Notes under the pieces: generated by a model | The model's input: only the letters and a program-made list of their open reading frames with translations | Told to the model about the DNA's origin: nothing | Databases searched by the model: none | Part shown: positions 8,343-17,300 of the stretch, piece by piece | Layout of the letters: every line of letters begins with the position of its first letter | Position numbering within the stretch: the first letter of the stretch is position 1 | Assembly (NCBI GenBank): GCA_937911445.1 | Contig: CALDQY010000187.1 | Span: forward strand, 1-20,074 | Reading direction: 5' to 3' | From: an uncultured Rhodobiaceae bacterium | Lineage (GTDB): Archaea; Thermoplasmatota; Poseidoniia; Poseidoniales; Poseidoniaceae | Length of the DNA stretch: 20,074 nucleotides | Translations under genes and position numbers: made by a program

Positions 8343-9233
8343 ATGGTTGATGCTCAACGGCCTTGGAAAGGACCGGTTCTCGACAACCATTTTCACCTCA
8401 ACCGTAACGGACGCTTCCTTGATGCTGCTAAGGATTTCAAGAACGTTGGTGGTACGCATCTCGTTCTCGTTCATTGTCCCGATTTCGCTTCACCTCCGAC
8501 CTCGTTGAGCGAGCACAGAGAAACGTATGCTGACACCATTGCTATGGCGCATGAGGTTCGAAAGGAACACGATCTTCACGTCCGTGTTGTTCTCGGTCCA
8601 CACCCAGCAGCCTTTGCTCATCAATTCATCAAATGGATGGAAGAGGATGGAGACAAAGGAATCGAGCGCGCATGTGAAAACTATCGCAATAGCATAGATG
8701 CGGCGCTCGAGTTCGTCCAAGAAGGTCAAGCCCATGCTATCGGTGAAGTCGGCCGGCCCCACTGGGATGTGTCCGATGAGGTTTGGGACTTATCCAATTT
8801 GTTGCTTGAAGAAACGATGACCTTGGCTGCACGTGAAGGAATACCCTTGCAACTCCATGTTGAGGGCGAATTGGAGTCGACCTATCGCGACCTGTCTGAG
8901 ATGGCATCAAGAGCCAACCTACCGACTCATCGGCTGATTCGACATTATTCTCCTCCGCAAATCGATGAATCCATTACGCGTGGCTTAACATCAAGCGTAC
9001 TTGTCGGAAAAGGTGCTCTCGATCCGTTGCTTGCGAGTTACGAGAACAACAAAACTGGCTTTATGCTTGAGACAGACTACATGGACGACCCACGTCGTCC
9101 AGGAGCTGTTTTGGGACCCAAGACTGTTCCCAAGAGAACACAGCAATTGATTGAAGCGGGCATGGATGAAGAGATGCTTTGGAAATGCCATGTCGATGTG
9201 CCAAATTCGCTCTATGGTGATGCTGAAGATTGA
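8343..9233 (+). CDS. TatD-related metal-dependent hydrolase (archaeal type)
   Basis: A 296-residue amidohydrolase-superfamily protein, closest to the archaeal TatD relatives annotated as predicted metal-dependent hydrolases of the urease superfamily. The metal-binding set is complete and in order: 'LDNHFHLNRNG' with His16 and His18, Glu135 in 'AIGEVGRPHW', His172 in 'LQLHVEG', His201 in 'LIRHYSPP', and Asp245 in 'MLETDYMDDP'. The fold should be a TIM barrel with two divalent metals. TatD enzymes are nucleases or other phosphoesterases, but the substrate of this archaeal branch is not established to my knowledge. It starts nine bases after the TBP-like gene, with GAGG upstream of the ATG, and is likely in the same transcript. 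Length is normal for the family. Confidence 0.85.
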   Translation: MVDAQRPWKGPVLDNHFHLNRNGRFLDAAKDFKNVGGTHLVLVHCPDFASPPTSLSEHRETYADTIAMAHEVRKEHDLHVRVVLGPHPAAFAHQFIKWMEEDGDKGIERACENYRNSIDAALEFVQEGQAHAIGEVGRPHWDVSDEVWDLSNLLLEETMTLAAREGIPLQLHVEGELESTYRDLSEMASRANLPTHRLIRHYSPPQIDESITRGLTSSVLVGKGALDPLLASYENNKTGFMLETDYMDDPRRPGAVLGPKTVPKRTQQLIEAGMDEEMLWKCHVDVPNSLYGDAED

Positions 9234-9291
9234 CTTTGCTGGTTGAAGATTCATCCATCACATTCATGAAACTCTTCGACTTCGTGTTGAC

Positions 9292-10386
9292 ATGGCAGGC
9301 AAGGAACGAGCGTTGGCTACCTTGTTTGGGCTTCTTCTAATTGCGAGTCTTCTACCAATGCCATCAGCTGCTCAAGGAGTTGTGGGAAGCATTTCGCTCG
9401 AATGTGGAGATGACCCAGAACTACAAGTGAAACCTGGTGAATATGAAGATTCAGTCGTTGAATGTATAGTCACGAATGATGGAGCGGTTCTCGCTGAAAA
9501 TGTCCAGATCACTGAAGAGTGGGATGGCGTTTATGTGAACATGATGATTTCAGAAGACTCCTTTACCATCGAAGCAGGTGAGTCTGAAACATTCACTGTA
9601 ACCTTCTCCTGCGATGAACGAACGGATGCATCAATCGAATACGAATTCACCATCACTGCAACGGTCACTGCTTGGGGGCCTATACCCGTTGAAGGGACGC
9701 CGCTTTCTCAAGTTGCGAACCACACAGGTGATGTCACCATTAAGGAATACGGTTTCGTAACGCTCGATATTCCTGACACGTCTTCACGAACCATGCAAAC
9801 AAGTGATGAGTTGTCCATTACCTTCCAAGTTGATAACGACGGCAATGCCGACGATACCATCGAGATTCGAATCATCAACGCCAACGAACTTGAACAACTC
9901 GGCTTCACATTGCAAAGTGGAGATTTCATCGTTGCACGAGATGTTCAATCGGGAGGCGTCTCTGAACAACTTGAGTTCATCATTCGTGCTCCGAGCGAGG
10001 CCGATGCAGAGATTCGAAACGTCATCACAATTGAAGCAACTAGCACACTTGATGACTCAAAAGACATGGTCGATTTCGACCTCATTGTTGAAGCACAGGA
10101 AGAATCCGGCGGTCTAGGGTCCGGGCTCTCTGAAGTAAGCACAGATGATCTCGCCCTGTATGGTGCCATCGGAGGAGGCGTTCTCTTCCTCATTTTCCTT
10201 CTCGTGATCATTGGACGTGTTTCCAAGCGCTCCTCAAAAGGCAAAGTTGCTACAGATGCTCCAACCGAACCACCGATTGAAATTGATGATGATGACGAAT
10301 TCGACCTCGACCTTGATTTTGACTTGGATTTGGACGACGACGAATTCCTCTCGGATGATTTCGATTCGATGCTTGACGATTTGTGA
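9292..10386 (+). CDS. Small membrane-anchored surface protein with Asp-rich cytoplasmic tail
   Basis: A 364-residue protein with a signal peptide (hydrophobic residues about 8-22, cleavage near PSAAQ at 24-28). Residues about 30-150 and 160-275 look like two Ig-like beta sandwiches of the CARDB/NPCBM-associated type, with phrases such as 'VVECIVTNDGAVLAENVQI' and 'FQVDNDGNADDTIEIRI' that are typical of such extracellular spacer domains. One membrane helix lies at about 288-310, followed by KRSSKGK as the inside anchor. The last 34 residues are 17 Asp and 2 Glu, with Asp alternating with Leu or Phe (DLDLDFDLDLDDDEF), an unusual acidic ribbon. No enzymatic motif is seen. Topology resembles the giant surface protein in this window: signal peptide, Ig-like ectodomain, single C-terminal helix and acidic cytoplasmic tail. 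The role could be a cell-envelope scaffold or a partner of the large one. It starts 58 bases after the hydrolase gene; no clear ribosome binding site or TATA box is seen. Confidence 0.8.
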   Translation: MAGKERALATLFGLLLIASLLPMPSAAQGVVGSISLECGDDPELQVKPGEYEDSVVECIVTNDGAVLAENVQITEEWDGVYVNMMISEDSFTIEAGESETFTVTFSCDERTDASIEYEFTITATVTAWGPIPVEGTPLSQVANHTGDVTIKEYGFVTLDIPDTSSRTMQTSDELSITFQVDNDGNADDTIEIRIINANELEQLGFTLQSGDFIVARDVQSGGVSEQLEFIIRAPSEADAEIRNVITIEATSTLDDSKDMVDFDLIVEAQEESGGLGSGLSEVSTDDLALYGAIGGGVLFLIFLLVIIGRVSKRSSKGKVATDAPTEPPIEIDDDDEFDLDLDFDLDLDDDEFLSDDFDSMLDDL

Positions 10387-10424
10387 CGCCGTCCGCTGAT
10401 TTTCAAACCTCTTGGAAGCCATGT

Positions 10425-10446
10425 TTTTCCTTCAAAAGAAGGGGAA
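10425..10446 (+). terminator. Hairpin in the gap before fabI, possible terminator
   Basis: A perfect short inverted repeat, CCTTC-AAAA-GAAGG at 10429-10442, extends with two G-U and two A-U pairs to a nine-pair stem at 10425-10446. A run of five T (10424-10428) forms part of the 5' arm. It lies 38 bases after the stop of the acidic-tail protein gene. Archaeal termination depends mainly on U-runs rather than hairpins, so the T-run may matter more than the stem. It could alternatively act in the leader of the fabI message. Confidence 0.35.
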
Positions 10447-10459
10447 TACTCAAAGACGT

Positions 10460-10477
10460 GGTGTGCTCGGTAACACC
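10460..10477 (+). promoter_or_regulatory. Small palindrome upstream of fabI, possible operator
   Basis: GGTGT at 10460-10464 and ACACC at 10473-10477 form an inverted repeat with an eight-base spacer, 20 bases before the fabI start. Its position in the only sizeable gap before the lipid-synthesis pair makes it a candidate regulator site or a weak leader stem. Five-base arms are short enough to occur by chance. Confidence 0.25.
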
Positions 10478-10485
10478 TGCGAAAT

Positions 10486-10493
10486 GAGGGGTG
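10486..10493 (+). promoter_or_regulatory. Ribosome binding site deciding the fabI start
   Basis: GAGGGGTG ends three bases before the ATG at 10497. A GTG at 10491 in the same frame would add two residues but lies inside this site, leaving no spacing, so the ATG is the better start. The distance matches other starts in the window, where GAGGTGA-like sites sit about four bases upstream. Confidence 0.5.
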
Positions 10494-10496
10494 CGG

Positions 10497-11291
10497 ATGC
10501 TAGGTTTACAAGGAAAAACCGCTGTCGTGTTTGGAGTTGCAAGTGAAGATTCGATTGCATGGGCCATTTGCCAACAACTCGCTGAGGCAGGTGCAGACTT
10601 GTTCTTGGGCTATCAAAAGCGCTTCATGTCTCGCGTTTTCCAACTGAAAGACAAACTTCCTGCGATCAAAGGATTCTATCCACTCGATGTTGCTCAAGAC
10701 GATACGACTCGAGAGTTCTTCGATGAGTTCTCGAAAGAGCATCCTGGAAGAACAATCGACGTTCTCGTTCATGCGATAGGCTTCGCTCCGCGAAGTTGCT
10801 TCGATCGACCCATTCTGTTCGTCGAAGATGCTGACATCAATACGGCGATGACCATTTCCGCGAACTCTTTGCAACGCTGTCTGAAGTTTGCTATGCCTCA
10901 TCTCAGTGAAGGCTCCTCAACCATTACACTCACGTACGCAGCTTCGACTCGATTCGTTCCATCGTACGGAATCATGTCCATGGCAAAAGCAGCGCTTGAG
11001 TGTTGGACGCGTGAACTTGCTTGTCATTTGGGACCTCACGGTCATCGAGTCAACAGCATCTCTTCAGGACCTATTCGAACCATCGCAGCATCAGGAATTC
11101 CAGGCTTCGAACGCATTCTCGACCACGTCGAGGCCAATGCTCCATTGCGACGGAACGTCAATCAAAACGATGTAGCAGGAACGACCTTGTGGCTTGCAAG
11201 CCCGCTCTCTGCTGGCGTAACAGGACAATGCATCCATGTCGATGCAGGCTATTCCATCACCATGGTGCCACAGAGCATCATGGACGTATGA
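10497..11291 (+). CDS. fabI: Enoyl-[acyl-carrier-protein] reductase (NADH), FabI type
   Basis: A 264-residue short-chain dehydrogenase of the FabI branch, which reduces trans-2-enoyl-ACP to acyl-ACP as the last step of each elongation round. The cofactor loop reads 'GVASEDSIAWAI', as in FabI, rather than the usual GxxxGxG of other SDRs. Tyr147, Tyr157 and Lys164 correspond to the E. coli catalytic and active-site residues Tyr146, Tyr156 and Lys163, each shifted by one. The stretch 'SISSGPIRTIAASGI' near residue 190 and 'LSAGVTGQCIHVDAGYSI' near the C-terminus are FabI signatures. Length equals that of bacterial FabI (about 262). The stop lies nine bases before the megasynthase start. Since the megasynthase has KR and DH but no enoyl reductase domain, FabI most likely supplies that activity in trans. 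A bacterial-type FabI is unusual for an archaeon and suggests gene acquisition from bacteria. Confidence 0.93.
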   Translation: MLGLQGKTAVVFGVASEDSIAWAICQQLAEAGADLFLGYQKRFMSRVFQLKDKLPAIKGFYPLDVAQDDTTREFFDEFSKEHPGRTIDVLVHAIGFAPRSCFDRPILFVEDADINTAMTISANSLQRCLKFAMPHLSEGSSTITLTYAASTRFVPSYGIMSMAKAALECWTRELACHLGPHGHRVNSISSGPIRTIAASGIPGFERILDHVEANAPLRRNVNQNDVAGTTLWLASPLSAGVTGQCIHVDAGYSITMVPQSIMDV

Positions 11292-11296
11292 GGTGA
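11290..11296 (+). promoter_or_regulatory. Ribosome binding site of the megasynthase
   Basis: GAGGTGA overlaps the last two bases of the fabI stop codon and lies four bases before the ATG at 11301. It is complementary to the archaeal 16S 3' end. The overlap suggests coupled translation of fabI and the megasynthase. Confidence 0.6.
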
Positions 11297-11300
11297 ACAC

Positions 11301-14300
11301 ATGACCATCACAACCGATGACGGAAAACCATGCGAAGGACTCGAACAGGGTCCGTTTGAACCCATTGCAGTCATCGGTGTTGCTGCGATGATGCCTGATG
11401 CAAACGATCTGGAAGCATTCTGGCAGAACATCATCGATTCACATGTGAGCATCAAGGAAATCAAAGAAGGGCGATGGCCTGGTCCTGTCAACCATTTCTG
11501 GACAGAAGGCAAACCAGGTGATATCGCACAAGGGTACACATATGCAAAGATTGGAGCATTTGTCGAAGATTATGAATTTGACTGGCGTCGATGGCGTCAA
11601 CCTCCCGGGACAATCCCTCAAATCGACCCATGCCAATTGTGGGCTGTTTCGGTCTCTGCAAAAGCGATTGAACAAGCCGGGTACGGTGAAGGAGAGAAGG
11701 AATTCCCTCGCGAGCGTGCTGGTGTGGTTTTTGCGAACGCACTTGGAGGCGAGAACAGAAACATGTCCAACATTCGCGTTTGGTCAAACCACACCTCTGA
11801 GCTTGCCCAACAGCACGGATTGCCCGCCTCATCAAAAGAGGCATTCATGGATGCCATGAACGAACACTCTCCAAAAGTCGACGAAGACACCATGCCGGGT
11901 GAACTCGCAAACGTTGTATCTGGACGCGTTGCAAACTTGTTGGATCTGCAAGGACCAAATCATGCGATGGATGCAGCCTGTGCATCCTCAATGGCAGCAG
12001 TCATGGATGCATGTCGACTTCTCCAAACACGACAGGCCGATGTCATGCTTGCTGGAGCAACCGATCGGACAATGGATCCAGCAACGTATGCGAAGTTCAG
12101 CGCTATTGGGGCACTCTCTCCAACACATTCGACTCCATTCGATGCTCGTGCAAATGGGTTTGTCATGGGTGAAGGTGCTGGTGTCATGGTGCTCAAGCGT
12201 CTTAGCGATGCTATCGCAGATGATGATACCATCCATGCAGTCATTCGTGGCATAGGTGGTTCAAGCGACGGCCGTGGTAAAGGAATCACAGCACCGAGCC
12301 AACGTGGCCAGATTCAAGCCATTGCTCGCGCTTACAATCAAGCAGGTTACCCAGCATCATCGGTTGAATTGGTCGAGGCACATGGAACTTCCACAAAGGT
12401 GGGCGATGCTACAGAACTGTCCACCTTGACTCGGCTATGGACCGATGTTGCATCGGGCGACAACGTAGCCGTTGGCTCAATCAAGTCGCAAATAGGTCAC
12501 CTCAAAGCTGCAGCAGGAATTGCAGGAATCATCAAATCGGTCATGGCACTTCATCACCGAACCATCCCACCTTCAGCAGGATTTGAAACGCCGAATCCGA
12601 CAGTTGATTGGGCGAATATTCCATTCTTTGTACCAACTTCGCCATTGGAGTGGCCTGAACCCGAATCGCATCCGCGTCGAGCTGGAGTATCCGCCTTCGG
12701 ATTTGGCGGAACAAACTTCCACATTGCTCTGGAAGGATACAAACCGGACTATCATCGAAGCATGGCCGAAGATTGGCAACAACGATGGAAGGCTTATGCA
12801 AAGTCACCAACAGTTTCTGCACCATCGATCCTTGATGTAACTGCAACAGCAACCATGACGCATGAGCAACTCAAGGCCATTGAAGGAGGCGTACTGCTTC
12901 TCTCAGGTTCTTCCATTGAAGGCTTGGTCGCTTCTCTCGAATCAACATCGTTTAACGGCCCAACCTTTGATGACGATCCACGAGGTCTTCGTCTTTCCAT
13001 GGCACTTCAAGCAGCGAGTGCTTCCTACGATTCGAGCGATGCATGCAGATTGGCACTTGTTGCAACATCTTGGGCCGAATTTGAGAAGCGTAAGGCATTG
13101 GCGATTTCATCGCTTTCCGACTCAGGAAAATGGGGCTTTTTGCAGGCACAAGGTGTTCTCGTAAGCGATCAGCCGGCAATGCCAGATGGTGCTAAGGTCG
13201 CTCACATGTACCCTGGTCAAGGTTCGCAATATGTTGGAATGACGTACGACTTGCATGAGCGATACACGCCAGTGCAAGACGTTTGGAATGCCTCAGATTC
13301 AACGATGGTCGAAGTTCTCGATGGTGAAACACTCTCTTCGTTCGTGCTCCGCAGTGGTCTGAGCGATGATGAACGTAAGGCTGCTGAGCACAAACTCAAG
13401 CAAACTGAATACACACAACCGGCCATGCTCACGGCTGACCTTGCCATTGAACATGCCCTCAACGCCTATGGCCACGAACCGGATATGGTAGCTGGACATT
13501 CCCTTGGCGAGTACGCTGCGCTCATGGCTTCAGGCATTCTCAACATGGACGGGGCTTTACGGGCTGCAGCAGCACGTGGAACTGAGATGGGTTCCGTCGA
13601 AATTGATGACAAGGGCTTGATGGCCAGTGTCACAGCCCCCTACGAGGCTGTCGAGCGCATCCTTGATGCTGCAGATGGATACGTCATCGCTGCAAACAAG
13701 AATTCCCCGAAAATGACTGTTATTGCAGGTGCTACAGAAGCCGTTCAAAACGTCATGAAAGTCTTCGAAACTGAAGGATTCAATTGCGTACCCTTGGCAA
13801 CAAGCCACGCTTTCCATTCGAGCATCGTTGCTCCTGCAAACGAACCGTTGCGAAGGTTCCTTTCCTCTCTTGATATCAACTGGCCAAAGATCCCCATCAC
13901 GGCGAACGTAGATGGAACATTCTATCCAACTGAAGGACCCGATGCGAAGCAAGGCATTCTTTCCAAACTCGCTCTTCAAATGGCATCATCCGTCGAGTGG
14001 ACGTCTCAAATCAACACGATGTACGAGGCAGGTGCCCGTATCTTTGTCGAAGTAGGGCCAAAGCGGGCTCTGACGATGTTTGCGACACAAATCCTTGAGG
14101 ACCACCCTCACCTTGCCGTGATGACCAACCATCCAAAACAGGGTGGCATTGCTTCGTTCCTCACAGCGATTGGTGCACTAGCTCTCGCAGGAAGGCCTCC
14201 GAAGACGATTGAAGGTACATCCACTGTTTTCAGTGAAGCCTTCCGAGCAGGACCAATCGAAGCACATCAAGCATCAGGCTTGCCTCAGCGTTCCAATCAA

Positions 14301-17300
14301 GAAGATCTCCGTGTGCGTGCCCGCCCTCTTCCAACCAAAGGAGGTGGTAGTGTTGGTGTTCCAACCGCTGTTCAAACGGTTTCAGTCCCAGTTCAGAAGA
14401 AACCAACGGTCGCAGATTACGTCGGTGACCGCATCGCTCAACATTGCGGTTATCCTGCCATGTTTTGTCAAGGAATGGTCAACTTACGCCTGGGTCTCGG
14501 TTTGACAGATCAGTCCATCCAAAGCATCATCTCAACTATTGCTTCGGAAGCACAAACCGATGCAGAAGTCGATGTCCAATCGGCAACAACAGCAGCAGAT
14601 ATTGAGCGATGGGTAAGCCAGCCACCTTCAGGTTGGTCGCCTCGTGTTCATCTTGCGAAAACAAGCACTTCTTCCGCAGTGATTCAAACGCAAGCAACCC
14701 ACGACCCAATGATGCAACGCCGAGCCGATCCATATGTCGTATCTGGAATTAGCCTTGGACTTCCAGGGGGTGAGAAGGTGTTCGATGAGGATGTCTTTGA
14801 ACGTCTCGTTCGTGGTGAAACCTGTCTCCAAGAAGTTACAGATGAATACAAGCAACGTCTTCTTGACAAGAACATCAAGCGTCTCATCAAGGGCCGAGAT
14901 GGCTCAGTCAACATCGAGCAAGCAACAAGCTTTGACGACATCCCTCAACTTGCTGGTGTCAAAGGTGCGTTTGATCTCTCTGAAGAATTTGGAATCGATC
15001 CAAAGATGGTCATGGCATGGGACATAACAACCCAACTTGCGATGGCATCGGGACTTCTCGCTCTTCGAGATGCTGGTATCCCTTTGACGCCTGAAGAACA
15101 GGTCGGAAAGGGTGGACTTCGATTGATTCGAAACTGGCAGGTACCAAGCACGCATCGAGACCGAACAGGTATCGTCTTCGCATCCTGTTTCCCAGGCGTC
15201 CAGATGGCTATGAAGCATTCAAAGAACGATGGTGATGATGGAGAAGGTAAGTTCGATCGTCGCTATTTGTTCCAAGTCCTGACCATGGGCCACTCACAAT
15301 TTGCTCAATTCACTGGCATTCGTGGGCCGACTACAACCATCAACCTCGCCTGTGCTTCAGCAACAGGCGCCTTCCAAATCGCAGAGGATTGGCTCGCTGC
15401 AGATCGTGTTGACCGCGTTGTTATCCTCTCCTCTGATGATGTGACTGGAGACGATATGTGGGAATGGATTGGAAGCGGCTTCGCCTCAACTGGTGCAGCC
15501 TCAACCAGTAATGTCATCGAAGAAGCAGCGCTCCCTTTCGACAAGCGACGAAACGGACTCGTTCTTGGAATGGGCGCAGCATCGTTTGTTGTTGAGCGCA
15601 AAAGTTCTGCTGATGAACGTGGCGTACAACCAATTGCAGAATTGCTTGGTGCAACGACAGCCAATTCAGCTTATCATGGAACCAGACTCGATGTCGAGCA
15701 TGTCGCAACAACCGTTGACAACTTTGTGGGCGAGATGGAAAACAAATGGGGATTGGACCGTCACGCAATTGCCAAGAACACGGTCTTCTATTCACACGAA
15801 ACCTACACTCCTGCTCGTGGTGGAAGCGCACAAAGCGAGGTCAAAGCACTTCGACAGACCTTCGGAGAAAGCACGGATTCGATGGTCATTGCCAACACCA
15901 AAGGATTCACCGGACACCCTATGGGTGTTGGAATTGAAGATGCGAGCATGTTCTATGGCTTGCTGACCAAGCGAATTCCACCGATTGCAAATCACAAGGT
16001 CGTTGATGAGGAGCTCGGAAACCTCCATCTTTCAAAGGGTGGTGATTATCCAAACATCCAGTACGGTTTGCGTTTTGCTGCAGGATTTGGTTCACAAATC
16101 GGCCTCTCCTTTGTTCGGGCTTGGCCAATTCAAGGAGAACGTATCGACGGAAAGCGATTGCTTGCATGGTGTCGAGGTCTTGCAGGAACCGACGATATTC
16201 AACTTCGCCTTCTCGATAACAAACTCGTGGCTTATGTTGATGGTGATAACAACCTCCACGGGGGCATTCAAGGCGAGGTCTACGACATAACAGCGCCATT
16301 TGAAGGCCTTCCAACAGAAGAACCGCCTGTTGAACAAGCACCTGTTCAAGACCCAACGCCTGTGCCTGAACCAGTCAAGTCCGAACCGACGACTGCTCCT
16401 GTAGCTACGACCGTAGCAGCAAGCGGAGATATGGTTCAAACGGTGATTGATGTGGTCGTTAAACACACGGGTTACCCTGCTGATTTTGTAGAACTTGATC
16501 AAGATCTCGAAGGTGAACTTGGCATTGATACGGTCAAACAAGCAGAAATCATGGTCGATATTCGTCAACACTTCAATCTGCCAGTGGACGAGACCTTCGT
16601 TCTAGCAGAACATCCTACGTTGAACCACATGATTGGATACATCCAGCGCATGCAAGGTGGAGAGGTTCCGATGCCTACTCCTGCACCAGTGGTTGAGGTA
16701 ACAGCACCTACACCCGAACCCGTCATTGAAACACAGAAGCCCGCTTTAGCAGTCCAAGCACCCCCTGTTTCAGATGAAGCGATGACGCAACAAGTCATCG
16801 ACGTTGTTGTCAAGCACACCGGCTATCCCGCTGATTTCATCGAACTTGATCAAGACCTAGAAGGTGAGTTGGGTATTGACACCGTCAAGCAAGCAGAAAT
16901 CATGGTCGACATCCGTGAATTGTTCAATCTCCCTGTCGATGAGGACTTCTTGCTCTCAGATCATCCAACGCTCTCACACATGATTGGCTACATTGTTCGA
17001 ATGAAAGGAGGAGAGGCTTCTGTGAGCGCCCCTTCAACTCCATCTGTCGAAGAAGCACCTGCGCCAGCACCTGCTCCACAAGTTGAGGCGCAAAGTACGC
17101 CAATGGTGAGTGATGCAGGAATTGAATCCTCTTTGATTGAAGTAGTTGTCAAACACACAGGATATCCCGCCGATTTCATAGAAATGGACCAAGATTTGGA
17201 AGGAGAACTTGGTATTGATACGGTTAAGCAAGCAGAAATCATGGTTGACGTCCGTGAAATCTTTTCTCTACCGGTCGATGAAGACTTCTTGCTTTCCGAT

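Noticed and set aside
10497..11291. FabI considered as a 3-oxoacyl-ACP reductase (FabG)
   Set aside because: The Tyr-x6-Lys spacing, second active-site Tyr147 and the PIRTIAASGI segment are specific to FabI.
11518..11859. Other-frame open stretches inside the megasynthase
   Set aside because: The megasynthase frame contains all catalytic motifs in order; the alternatives have none.
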